From Candidatus Babelota bacterium (GTDB taxonomy: Bacteria > Babelota > Babeliae > Babelales > Babelaceae): 12,430 nucleotides of DNA. The position numbers and the translations under genes are program-made. Position 1 is the first letter of the stretch, and every line of letters begins with the position of its first letter. The notes below the pieces were generated by a model, which made no database searches, had not been told where the DNA came from, and saw nothing but the letters and a program-made list of their open reading frames with translations. The stretch is taken from the NCBI GenBank assembly GCA_003484685.1, contig DNBB01000032.1, positions 6,284 through 18,713 on the forward strand, in the 5' to 3' direction. Of the stretch, positions 1 to 7,050 are shown piece after piece.

Positions 1-916
1 ATTTTATTTCTTTTAGATTAATGGGTTTTTCAAAGCTGTTTTCTTCTTGGCCGAGAACATTAATTCCCTCAGGCTTTTTTTTGAATTTGTCTATGTCTAA
101 GAGGGTCATCATATTTGGGTTTTCGTTTTGTAACTCTATATGATTTTTAACCGTAGCTTTTAATATCTTTTTGCAGAACGCGTGAAGAGCGGTTTTTTGT
201 GGTGAAAAAAAAGGTTCATTAGAAACATTGGTGTTAAAAAAGTTTTCTTTGCGCGGTGAAGTGCAATAGATATTCATATTTGCGTCAACGAGGATATAGC
301 GGTTGGCAAGTTCACAATGATCCATATATTTGGCGTATTCTTCTACGTTGTTTTCATTGCATTCTACTCCAAAGGAAAATCCAATTTCTTGTATCTGGTT
401 GGAGTCTTTTATGTGTAGTTTTTCAACAAGGGTGTTCTTTATTTTTTTTATAGATACTATTTGATCTTTTTTTAGATTCGTGGCCTGTTCTTGAGGTATT
501 GTTGTGTTGGCAAACACGAGACCGGATATTGCTTTTTTGCTCATAGAAGGAGCTTCTGTTTTAAAAATATTTCTCGCAATTTCACAAAGTTGTTTTTTTG
601 TATTAGCGATATTGTAATGAAATATTACTGTTTTCTCGCCAGTTGTAAGAGCAATAAGGTGGCATGGGCTGAGAGGACCTACGAGGGCTTTTCTTGTTGA
701 TCCTTTTTCTAGTACTATAAATCGTGATTCTAAGAGCAGCGTAGTATTTTTCTTGTCTTGATCGCTTAGTTCTTTGTAGGGAAAGGGAAGTATAATTCGT
801 TTTTCTGTTTCAGGCGTAATAATCGAGGGGAACTTGTGAGTATAGAATTGTCCTGATAATAAAACTAACGGGCTCCAGAGAGCATGGACTATGAGAAGCC
901 TTTTAATGTATTTCAT
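1..916 (-). CDS. Partial exported protein with a possible CheD/CNF-like Cys-His deamidase core (C-terminus beyond left edge)
   Basis: An uninterrupted reading frame of 305 codons runs from ATG at 916 down through position 1 without a stop, so the C-terminus lies outside the window. An AAAGG ribosome site sits about 7 bases before the ATG. Residues 1-22 (Lys/Arg then a hydrophobic run, VLLSG) look like a signal peptide or N-terminal anchor. The rest is soluble and charged. I do not recognise a family with certainty. Around residues 79-102 the pattern VGPLSPC...VIFHYN places Cys85 and His100 15 residues apart. This recalls the catalytic Cys/His of CheD, CNF1 and BLF1 glutamine deamidases, and residues 206-218 (NRYILVDANMNIY) could be the later strand pair of that fold. 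The function is inference from a short motif; an unrelated secreted protein is equally possible. It is transcribed divergently from the transporter gene. Confidence 0.75.
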   Translation of the reverse strand, partial: MKYIKRLLIVHALWSPLVLLSGQFYTHKFPSIITPETEKRIILPFPYKELSDQDKKNTTLLLESRFIVLEKGSTRKALVGPLSPCHLIALTTGEKTVIFHYNIANTKKQLCEIARNIFKTEAPSMSKKAISGLVFANTTIPQEQATNLKKDQIVSIKKIKNTLVEKLHIKDSNQIQEIGFSFGVECNENNVEEYAKYMDHCELANRYILVDANMNIYCTSPRKENFFNTNVSNEPFFSPQKTALHAFCKKILKATVKNHIELQNENPNMMTLLDIDKFKKKPEGINVLGQEENSFEKPINLKEIK

Positions 917-1001
917 GGTTAGACCTTTATTTTTTGAAAAAAATCTATTCTGGGCGTAATAAAAATTTCTCTTTTTTCTTTGTATTGATAATTTTAGAGT
1001 A

Positions 1002-1030
1002 ATTATAATTTTCAAATTGTCAAATTTTTA
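1002..1030 (-). promoter_or_regulatory. Possible promoter for the leftward exported-protein gene
   Basis: The intergenic stretch 917-1147 is very AT-rich. On the minus strand a perfect TATAAT lies at 1007-1002. The hexamer 17 bases upstream is only TAAAAA (1030-1025). A TTGACA at 1023-1018 is just 10 bases from the TATAAT, too close to act as its -35. The -10 is good and the -35 poor. No convincing promoter is visible for the rightward transporter gene in the same gap. Confidence 0.3.
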
Positions 1031-1147
1031 ACAAGAATGGTTGTTGTTTTGCGAATGCTTTTCCTTGAGTTTTAGGGGCTGTGCTGCTAGGGTGAATCTT
1101 CTTTTTTGACCTGTGGTAAATTGCATCGAGATAGATATAGGTGTGAT

Positions 1148-2092
1148 ATGTTGTTGATTGTTTTATTATATGCGCTCTTTGGTTTTACTTTTACTCTGGG
1201 CAAAGTATTAGTGTATCACGCAGCGCCATTCTTCGCTGTTGGTTTGCGCATGGCTATTGGCGGTGTGTTGCTCTTGTTTTGGAGTTGGTGGAACCGATAT
1301 CGACGCCCTTCGTGTGTGATGCCGTTGCATTCGTACTGGATTGGATACCTCAAACTAACTGTTTTTGCTATTTTTATTCCCTATGTTGCCCGCTTGTGGG
1401 CTTTGCAGGAGCTATCAACGGGAAAAGCCGCTCTGTTGTTCAACACGGCACCATTTTTCTCTGCATTGTTGGGATTTATACTGCTTCATGAACGGCTTAC
1501 CAAGCTACAACTGTGGGCTTTGGTTTTGGGTTTTTTAGGAACCGTTCCTATTTTGTTGACCAGTTCTCCTGTTGAAGAGCTCTTTTCCATCGGTATTTTT
1601 TCGTTGCACGAGATTGCAGTTATTGTGGCAGCAGCTTCTATGAGCTACGGTTTTATTGTTATGCGGGAGTTAGTCAAAGAGCGCGGCTGTCCACCGTATG
1701 TGGCTAACGGCGTTGCAACCTTCTTGGGGGGTGCACTAGCACTTAGTTGTTCGGTTGTATTTGAACCAAGTCCAATTAAGACGAGCTTTTTGTCTTTGCT
1801 GGGGGTGATGCTATTGCAGGTAATTATAAGTAATCTTTTATGTTCAAACCTTCAGGCCTATTTATTGCATACCTATAGTCCAACATTTATGTCTTTTGCC
1901 GGTTTTTTAAGTCCTCTGTTTGCGCTCATTTATGGATTTTTGTTGTTCGGTGAGACTGTTTCATGGCACTTTTTTGCTTCCTTCAGCGTGATCGGCGTTG
2001 CCTTGTATATTTATTTACTTGGTGATCGTTCAACGAAAAAAGAATCTTTAGAAGTTGAAGAAGCTGTTGAGGCCGGAGGGCGGCTGCCTTAG
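1148..2092 (+). CDS. EamA/DMT-family transporter, 10 membrane segments
   Basis: This is an inner-membrane transporter of the drug/metabolite superfamily, 314 residues, with the usual two EamA halves (about 1-138 and 155-295). The first half starts with LLYALFGFTFTLGK and ends with the family pattern HERLT (114-118) before a helix; the second half has the matching GE (268-269) followed by a final helix. A charged tail (KKESLEVEEAVEAG) ends the protein. The frame extends to a TTG at 1106, but ATG 1148 is preceded by AGG six bases upstream, and the hydrophobic start of EamA proteins begins exactly there, so 1148 is chosen. The substrate cannot be read from sequence. Relatives in obligate intracellular bacteria import host metabolites such as S-adenosylmethionine, which is a reasonable but unproven idea. 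The next gene begins 84 bases on in the same direction. Confidence 0.88.
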   Translation: MLLIVLLYALFGFTFTLGKVLVYHAAPFFAVGLRMAIGGVLLLFWSWWNRYRRPSCVMPLHSYWIGYLKLTVFAIFIPYVARLWALQELSTGKAALLFNTAPFFSALLGFILLHERLTKLQLWALVLGFLGTVPILLTSSPVEELFSIGIFSLHEIAVIVAAASMSYGFIVMRELVKERGCPPYVANGVATFLGGALALSCSVVFEPSPIKTSFLSLLGVMLLQVIISNLLCSNLQAYLLHTYSPTFMSFAGFLSPLFALIYGFLLFGETVSWHFFASFSVIGVALYIYLLGDRSTKKESLEVEEAVEAGGRLP

Positions 2093-2176
2093 CTAGATGC
2101 CTCAGATGATATTTGGCAGGAGACGGGTACTTGGCAATTTAGTATGATGGCAGAGGTATCTTAATCGTTTTCCTAA

Positions 2177-2947
2177 ATGGTCATATGGAATGTCTCTTGT
2201 CGCCGAAAGCATGGAAGCTTTTTGTTGTTTGATAATTTAACCGCTTGGTCTTTTGCCGCGCATATATTTTTTAGGCAGCTATGGTTGTGGGTGTTGATTG
2301 GTTTTCTACAGGCATATTGTTTTGCGCTCGGTGTGTTTTTTTTGATCTTTCCGGTGATTCACTTATTGCCTGTGGTTCAGAGTAATTTTTTTGCTTCCTT
2401 TGCTCGCCATATACATATTTCTTTTGTGTGGCAATATTTTGAACATGTTTCCGGTGCGGGTAAAGTAACGGTCTTTTTGCTTGGTGCTATTTTTTTGTGT
2501 TGCGCCTTTTGGTTACATTTTTGTGTTTCTCGCTTTGCTGCGCAGGAATATAATAAGACCGGGCATGGTGGCTCGTCTTCTTTTATTCGGCTGATTTTCT
2601 CGGCAAAATGGATGCAGTTTTTTCGTGTACTTGGACTTTCTTTCTGTGTGAGCTTCCTGACAGCCTCGGGCTGTATGCTGGGTATATTTCCTGGTATTTT
2701 CTTGCATCCGCGTTTTTTTGCGGTTTTTCCGGTGTTAGCTGATCATCCTGATTTGCCCTTTTTAGCGGTGCTCCAGAAGAGCTGGTCAATAACGCGTCCG
2801 ATTTGGCGCTTGATTATGCAATTTTCTGTTGAAGCTTTTTTGTTGTATTTCTCAGCGATGTATTTTTGTTCTTATCTGTTCTTAGTGGTGATTGTGCCTT
2901 TGGCTCGATATGTTTGGTGTCGCACATTGGCGGAAAATTTATCTTAA
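2177..2947 (+). CDS. Multi-pass membrane protein resembling the YciC/DUF975 type
   Basis: A 256-residue, strongly hydrophobic protein with Phe/Leu-rich membrane segments at about 33-65, 97-118, 148-176 and 211-245. The stretch 169-189 (GIFPGIFLHPRFFAVFPVLAD) followed by AVLQKSWSITR (197-207) is like the conserved PG...L...F...V..D...AL..SW.LT pattern of YciC/DUF975 and related integral membrane proteins of unknown role. This is my reading, not a search result. The start is uncertain: ATG 2177 has no clear ribosome site, whereas a TTG at 2222 has GGAAG at 2213-2217 upstream and would remove 15 poorly hydrophobic residues. It lies 84 bases downstream of the transporter and may be cotranscribed. 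No terminator follows. Confidence 0.75.
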   Translation: MVIWNVSCRRKHGSFLLFDNLTAWSFAAHIFFRQLWLWVLIGFLQAYCFALGVFFLIFPVIHLLPVVQSNFFASFARHIHISFVWQYFEHVSGAGKVTVFLLGAIFLCCAFWLHFCVSRFAAQEYNKTGHGGSSSFIRLIFSAKWMQFFRVLGLSFCVSFLTASGCMLGIFPGIFLHPRFFAVFPVLADHPDLPFLAVLQKSWSITRPIWRLIMQFSVEAFLLYFSAMYFCSYLFLVVIVPLARYVWCRTLAENLS

Positions 2948-2993
2948 GATACGGCTCTTTTTTGTTCTCTAATTTGATTCATAATTTTTATGG

Positions 2994-3022
2994 TTGCATA
3001 TTGTACTTTAAAAGAGTAAACT
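2994..3022 (+). promoter_or_regulatory. Weak promoter candidate before the RG-repeat protein
   Basis: TTGCAT at 2994-2999 and TAAACT at 3017-3022 are separated by 17 bases, about 40 bases ahead of the start codon. Each hexamer departs from consensus. The position between two genes with no terminator makes it only a suggestion; read-through from upstream is also possible. Confidence 0.25.
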
Positions 3023-3063
3023 TAGAAGGTGTTTTAGTTCAATTTGAAAAGCAAGGTGCGACT

Positions 3064-3417
3064 ATGAAAAAGCGTACGTGTCGTATGGTATTAGTTGGTG
3101 TTTGTTCATTGTTAGCAACAGCTCCTGTTGCAGCGCGGCGTGTTCAGCGTTCATGTCCGCTTGCTAAGGAAGATCCAACGACCTGCCCTAATTATGATAA
3201 AAATAAGGGATCAGGTTTAGGTATTGGCCGTAAAGATGGACATGGACAAAATGAAGGTCGCGGTAGCGGACCACGTGATGGTCGCGGACAAGGTCGTGGC
3301 TTAAACAAAGGACGTCGTCGCGGACAGGCTACAACAACAGGCCCACGTGATGGCAGCGGTCAAGGGCGCGGTCTTAGGCGCCGTGATGGTAGCGGTCCGG
3401 GATGTAATCAGGCGTAA
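3064..3417 (+). CDS. Small secreted Gly/Arg-rich repeat protein
   Basis: This encodes 117 residues. The open frame extends upstream to 2866, but ATG 3064 has AAGG seven bases before it and begins a classic signal peptide (MKKR, hydrophobic 8-20, cleavage likely after APVAA at 24), so the upstream part is not counted. The mature part has Cys31 and Cys41 in a CP...CP arrangement, then from residue 49 a low-complexity region of Gly, Arg, Asp, Gln and Ser built on GPRDG(R/S)GQGRGL units at 69-80 and 93-104, partial copies at 55-67 and 107-113, and a terminal Cys114. It is expected to be basic and unstructured. No enzyme motif is present. RG-rich sequence can bind nucleic acid or polyanions, but any function here is unknown. 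It stands alone, with a strong terminator 25 bases downstream. Confidence 0.85.
   Translation: MKKRTCRMVLVGVCSLLATAPVAARRVQRSCPLAKEDPTTCPNYDKNKGSGLGIGRKDGHGQNEGRGSGPRDGRGQGRGLNKGRRRGQATTTGPRDGSGQGRGLRRRDGSGPGCNQA
3268..3375 (+). repeat. Two 36-base units encoding GPRDG(R/S)GQGRGL
   Basis: Unit 1 covers 3268-3303 and unit 2 covers 3340-3375. The encoded 12-residue units differ at one residue (Arg versus Ser). Many third codon positions differ (for example gga cca versus ggc cca), so the repeat is preserved at protein level rather than being a fresh DNA duplication. A 36-base spacer separates the units, which makes a 72-base period. Confidence 0.8.
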
Positions 3418-3441
3418 CTATTTTACCATTATTTGATTTAT

Positions 3442-3483
3442 AAAAAAGCAGGAGACCGTTTGAATGTGGTCGCCTGCTTTTTT
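3442..3483. terminator. Bidirectional intrinsic terminator
   Basis: A stem GCAGGAGACC (3448-3457) pairs with GGTCGCCTGC (3468-3477) with one A-G mismatch and a 10-base loop. It is flanked by six A (3442-3447) and six T (3478-3483). It therefore works as a U-tailed terminator in both directions, between the rightward RG-repeat gene and the leftward phospholipase gene that ends at 3492. Confidence 0.88.
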
Positions 3484-3491
3484 GTGTTTAA

Positions 3492-5255
3492 TTATCCAAG
3501 TTTTTGTACTTTTTTGCGTGTTATGACTGCCCTAATTGCGTCTACTATGGTTGGCGCAAGCTCGTGGGCTGCGCGTTCTGTTAGCCCTGTTAATCGATCA
3601 ATTTGTTCAGGGGTGTAGGCAAAGTTTCCTGTATTGATAAATCCACCGCCATTACGCAGTAGCTCTTGGGGGTCAAAGGAAGGATCATAATCATCATTTT
3701 TAGCAAGTGGCACGTAGATTATGATAGGCGCTGAAGAATCAGGCCCATCGTAGAAAATAGAATATTTTTGGGTAATTGCACGTTTGTAGTCTATTGCTGG
3801 AAAAAGTTTGCCTGACTGGCGCGCCGCATTTTCTAGAATGTGTAAATTGGGCGCGTTGTAGCAATCAGCGCTAGCTTCAACGATGATGAGTATGTCGATA
3901 TTTCGTTCTTCCCTTAAGACTGGCTTGATCGGAATATTGTGTGCGGCGCCAGCATCAATGTGGATGTGAAATTCAGCGTGTGGGTCGCCGCCGGCTTGGA
4001 AGCTGCGTACGGGATTGCGTACAAATGAGGGGAAAATCTGAAATTCGCCTAAGGGTGTTTGCATGATTGCGGTTTGCAAGGGTTTGAAAAGAAAGCTTGG
4101 TTTAAGTTCTTTGGCGATAATAGGAAATATCTGTTTAAGGGCAAGCGTGAATGCTGATCCCCATATGCCCATGAGGTATCCAAGCGAGAGCGCGGGGTGT
4201 TTGGTGGTGGATTTCCCACATTTGAATTTGCGACCAAAACCAAACGTTGGGCAGGCTCCATTAACCCCATAATGCATGACTTCAAACGGGGTAAATTCTA
4301 CCTCGTGGAACTTGGTGTTTGCTTCGTAGGGATTCACAGATGTTCCAATAGGAAGCGGGACGGTGCCTTGGCTTACGTAGTCCGCAAATGATGCGAGCGT
4401 TGTTTGAGCATAATGTCCCTTGGTGTGATCCTCAAAAAGTTCGAGACCAATGAGTAGGCCGTAGAGGTCAATGATCGTAGGTATTTCGTGGTAAGCAAGT
4501 CTTCGGATAAATGTTTCAGCAATGGTACCCATAAATGCGGCGAGATTTTGTCCACCTTTGGTGAGGGCTTCATCAAGAAGTGTTGAAGCGACACGTTCTT
4601 TAAATCCTTGGTAAAAATCAAGGTACGGTTTTTTTGAGGCGAGCCATGAGCCAATGAGCCACGTTGATCCAGAGACGCCACCAAGGTAGTGGACGGTATC
4701 AAGGAGTGATGTATCGGCTAAACCTTCGCAAAAGCCTGCAGTCGCCAGCATGGCGCGAAATCCTCCCCCGCTTCCAATAACGGCAATACGCGGAATAAAT
4801 GCTTCATCAACTTCTTCTTGTAGGTATTCTTCGATGACCTTTTTTGCATATTTGTTACGCGCTTTTAAATAGCTTTGTTCCGCTTGTGGGAGTGGTCGAT
4901 TACCTTCCCATACGCGGCGAATGTGGGCCTCTGACCATTTGGTAGGTTCACTATTAAGCAGCAGATGGTATAAGAATGCAAGAAAAAAGCGAGGAACCGG
5001 ATATTGTGCACCGTCAATGGTGAGTTTGCCTTCGAGCGATGAGGTGCCAGAGCGTGTTCCTGGTGTAAAGGAGAATGAGATATCATCGTAGTGCCGAGAA
5101 AGTGTTTCTACGATTTCTTGGTCACTTACTTCGGGTACCTGTATAAGGCTTTCTAGTTCTTGGTCAGTTATTGTACGGGTTGTATTGGAAATGCTAAGCG
5201 CGAGCGCTGCGATAACAATAAGGGGCGTGAATGAAAAAAATTCCTTTAAAGACAT
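3492..5255 (-). CDS. Exported cPLA2-like phospholipase/lysophospholipase, second gene of the pair
   Basis: A predicted lipid acyl hydrolase of the group IV cytosolic phospholipase A2 / PLA2_B family. In numbering from the upstream in-frame ATG at 5264 (590 residues) the key sites are: oxyanion loop GSGGGFRAM with Arg170, nucleophile Ser198 in GGVSGSTW, catalytic Asp437 in HIDAG, and Arg454 in EERNIDI. Arg-to-Ser spacing is 28 and Asp-to-Arg spacing is 17, as in human cPLA2-alpha (Arg200, Ser228, Asp549, Arg566, from memory). Other shared blocks are VEFTPFEV, LMGIWGSAF, FPAIDY and IIIYVPLAKN. The chosen start is ATG 5255, because the AAAGGAG site at 5271-5265 touches ATG 5264 directly but lies 9 bases from 5255; this gives 587 residues. 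The N-terminus has a hydrophobic export signal (FTPLIVIAALALSIS), and there is no C2 domain. About 14 bases follow the preceding paralogue. It is likely active on host or envelope lipids; the substrate is unknown. Confidence 0.9.
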   Translation of the reverse strand: MSLKEFFSFTPLIVIAALALSISNTTRTITDQELESLIQVPEVSDQEIVETLSRHYDDISFSFTPGTRSGTSSLEGKLTIDGAQYPVPRFFLAFLYHLLLNSEPTKWSEAHIRRVWEGNRPLPQAEQSYLKARNKYAKKVIEEYLQEEVDEAFIPRIAVIGSGGGFRAMLATAGFCEGLADTSLLDTVHYLGGVSGSTWLIGSWLASKKPYLDFYQGFKERVASTLLDEALTKGGQNLAAFMGTIAETFIRRLAYHEIPTIIDLYGLLIGLELFEDHTKGHYAQTTLASFADYVSQGTVPLPIGTSVNPYEANTKFHEVEFTPFEVMHYGVNGACPTFGFGRKFKCGKSTTKHPALSLGYLMGIWGSAFTLALKQIFPIIAKELKPSFLFKPLQTAIMQTPLGEFQIFPSFVRNPVRSFQAGGDPHAEFHIHIDAGAAHNIPIKPVLREERNIDILIIVEASADCYNAPNLHILENAARQSGKLFPAIDYKRAITQKYSIFYDGPDSSAPIIIYVPLAKNDDYDPSFDPQELLRNGGGFINTGNFAYTPEQIDRLTGLTERAAHELAPTIVDAIRAVITRKKVQKLG

Positions 5256-5272
5256 AAGTGTCATCTCCTTTA
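5253..5272 (-). promoter_or_regulatory. Ribosome site overlapping the upstream stop codon (translational coupling)
   Basis: Read on the minus strand, the stop TAA of the first phospholipase gene (5272-5270) runs into the Shine-Dalgarno AAAGGAG (5271-5265). This is followed at once by an in-frame ATG (5264-5262) and, two codons later, a second ATG (5255-5253). Only the second has normal spacing, so it decides the start. Ribosomes ending the first gene would terminate on the site, which favours coupled synthesis of the two enzymes. Confidence 0.7.
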
Positions 5273-6976
5273 GCCGTTTTGCGGGCGAATACCACGTTCT
5301 TTTTTATCGATGGCTTCCAAAAGTTTTTGAGTAAGGTTTTGGTACATTTGCGATGCAGCGGTCTCAAATAGCCCTGCAAGAAGATTGTATTGCTCACGTG
5401 TATAAAAGAAGTTCATCATGTGTAGGAAATTGTTTTGATACGGATAAATGAGTGGCCACGGGTCAAACTCTTCTGAATAACTTGGATTTTTTACTAAAGG
5501 TACATAGAAAACAATTGGAGCTGGGGAGTCTGGTCCGTCGTCAAAGACTGAGAATGGGTTGCTGCGGGCACGTTCATAATCAATGTGAGGAAATGGCCTA
5601 TTGTTAGCTTTGGCAACTCGGGCAAGCACCTCGAGGCTTCCCGACCAATTAACGTTACTTCCGCTTTCTACTAAAATGATAATGTCGATATTGCGTTCTG
5701 GGTTTAGTGTCGGCAACATAGGCGCATCGTAATCAATTCCTGCATCAATATAGGCATGAAAGCGCGCGCGTTTGTCGGGAGATGCATTCATACCACGGGT
5801 GTAATTACGAACAAAGGCTGGGAAGAGACGGCTTTCACCTAAACAGGATTTTTCGATCAAATCAAAAAGAGGCACAAAGAACGGTTTCGGTTTGAGGAAG
5901 TCTTTGATGGTTGGGATATACGTTTTTACTTTTTGTGAAAAAGCTGATCCGCAGATGCCCATGAGGTAGCCGAGGGCTGGCGCGGGATGTCTGCTTAGTG
6001 ATTTGCCGTTGTAAAAGTCTCGGCCAAAACCAAACCCTGGGCACCCTGCATCAAGGCCATAATTAATAACTTCAAATGGGTTGAACTCAACCTCATCGCT
6101 TTTTTGGCCCTCGTGCTGCACGATTGCAGTGCCTATTGGTAAAGGGACGGTACCTGAGGTAACATGAGGCTTAATGCTTGAAAGAGAGGTCCAAGCATAA
6201 TTCTTTTTTGATTTGGTATCAAAAAGATGGAGACCTAACATAAGTCCATATAGGTCTATGCTTGTTGGTATTTCGTGAAACGCTAACCGGCGCAAAAAGG
6301 CTTCTGCGATTGATCCAGAAAATGTTGTGATGTTGTGGGCAAATTCTTTTGCTTCAACACCTAAAATCCCGTTGAGTACGCGCTCAACAAATTCTGGATA
6401 AAATTCTGTGAACGATTTTTTTGATGCCATCCATGGATAGATTAACCATGTTGAACCTGATACACCGCCGATCATATGAACGGCATCGAGTATGCCAAAC
6501 TGATTAAGTTTATTAGCAAAACCTGCAAATGATATCATAGCGCGAAAGCCACCGCCGCTGCTGATAAGTGCAATGCGGGGAGTGGTTTTTGTGTTGATGG
6601 GTCTGTTTAGAACTTTTTCCAACGCTTGGGCAGCATATTGGTCTCGTTTTTCCCAAAAAGCTTTTTCTTCTGAGCAGATGCTATGATTTTTGCCAAAATA
6701 TCTCACCCGAGCAGTTTTGTGCTTGTTGGGATTTTTATCAAGAATGATGTTATAAAGAATGCCCAGAATAAACCGATTTAACGGGAGCGTTATTCCCTCG
6801 TTATGGATTGGAAGCAGGGCACTAAGGTCACCGGCGTGACGTGTGTTTTGTTCAAAGACAATTTCAGGAAAGTGGCTTTGTATAGTGTTCTTCAGTTCTT
6901 CATCAGAGGGGTTTTCTGCATACGTGTAGGGCACCAAAAAAAATAGTATAAGAATTAACCAGGATGGATGCTTCAT
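5270..6976 (-). CDS. Secreted cPLA2-like phospholipase/lysophospholipase, first gene of the pair
   Basis: 568 residues, with AAGGAG five bases before the ATG. Residues 1-20 form a clear signal peptide, with likely cleavage at TYA|ENP. The catalytic domain carries SSGGGFRAM (Arg145), Ser173 in GGVSGSTW, Asp411 in YIDAG and Arg428 in PERNIDI. The 28- and 17-residue spacings equal those of the paralogue. By my count 36 of 55 residues are identical across the block from PRIA (133) to the KK at 187. It also shares VEFNPFEV, LGYLMGICGSAF, LFPAFVRN, PFPHIDY and FYVPLVKNP. The family is mostly eukaryotic, intracellular and C2-targeted; here the first 130 residues are instead a signal peptide plus a short unrecognised segment. 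An exported enzyme cleaving glycerophospholipid or lysophospholipid esters is expected, perhaps aimed at host membranes. It may be expressed from tatD read-through or from a promoter in the 146-base gap upstream. Confidence 0.92.
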   Translation of the reverse strand: MKHPSWLILILFFLVPYTYAENPSDEELKNTIQSHFPEIVFEQNTRHAGDLSALLPIHNEGITLPLNRFILGILYNIILDKNPNKHKTARVRYFGKNHSICSEEKAFWEKRDQYAAQALEKVLNRPINTKTTPRIALISSGGGFRAMISFAGFANKLNQFGILDAVHMIGGVSGSTWLIYPWMASKKSFTEFYPEFVERVLNGILGVEAKEFAHNITTFSGSIAEAFLRRLAFHEIPTSIDLYGLMLGLHLFDTKSKKNYAWTSLSSIKPHVTSGTVPLPIGTAIVQHEGQKSDEVEFNPFEVINYGLDAGCPGFGFGRDFYNGKSLSRHPAPALGYLMGICGSAFSQKVKTYIPTIKDFLKPKPFFVPLFDLIEKSCLGESRLFPAFVRNYTRGMNASPDKRARFHAYIDAGIDYDAPMLPTLNPERNIDIIILVESGSNVNWSGSLEVLARVAKANNRPFPHIDYERARSNPFSVFDDGPDSPAPIVFYVPLVKNPSYSEEFDPWPLIYPYQNNFLHMMNFFYTREQYNLLAGLFETAASQMYQNLTQKLLEAIDKKERGIRPQNG

Positions 6977-7050
6977 ACAGTCTCCTTGGGGGGAAAGGAC
7001 GATAATGAATAGTAACGAGGAGTTTTGAAATAGTTTACATGATGTGGACC

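Noticed and set aside
256..700. Two short plus-strand frames (256-453 and 491-700)
   Set aside because: They lie antisense to the continuous 305-codon minus-strand frame, have no ribosome sites and encode Cys/Phe-rich sequence typical of shadows.
1002..1023. TTGACA plus TATAAT on the minus strand as one promoter
   Set aside because: The spacing is 10 bases, too short for sigma-70; only the TATAAT is retained, as part of a weak promoter.
1106..1147. TTG start for the transporter
   Set aside because: It adds 14 polar residues before the first membrane helix, and the ribosome site fits ATG 1148 instead.
2866..3063. N-terminal extension of the RG-repeat protein
   Set aside because: It overlaps the end of the preceding gene, has no ribosome site, and would bury a good signal peptide that begins at 3064.
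3492..6976. Patatin-like phospholipase annotation
   Set aside because: Patatins use GxSxG with a DGG motif and lack the FTPFE, MGxxGSAF and VPLxKN blocks; the match is to the cPLA2 catalytic domain.
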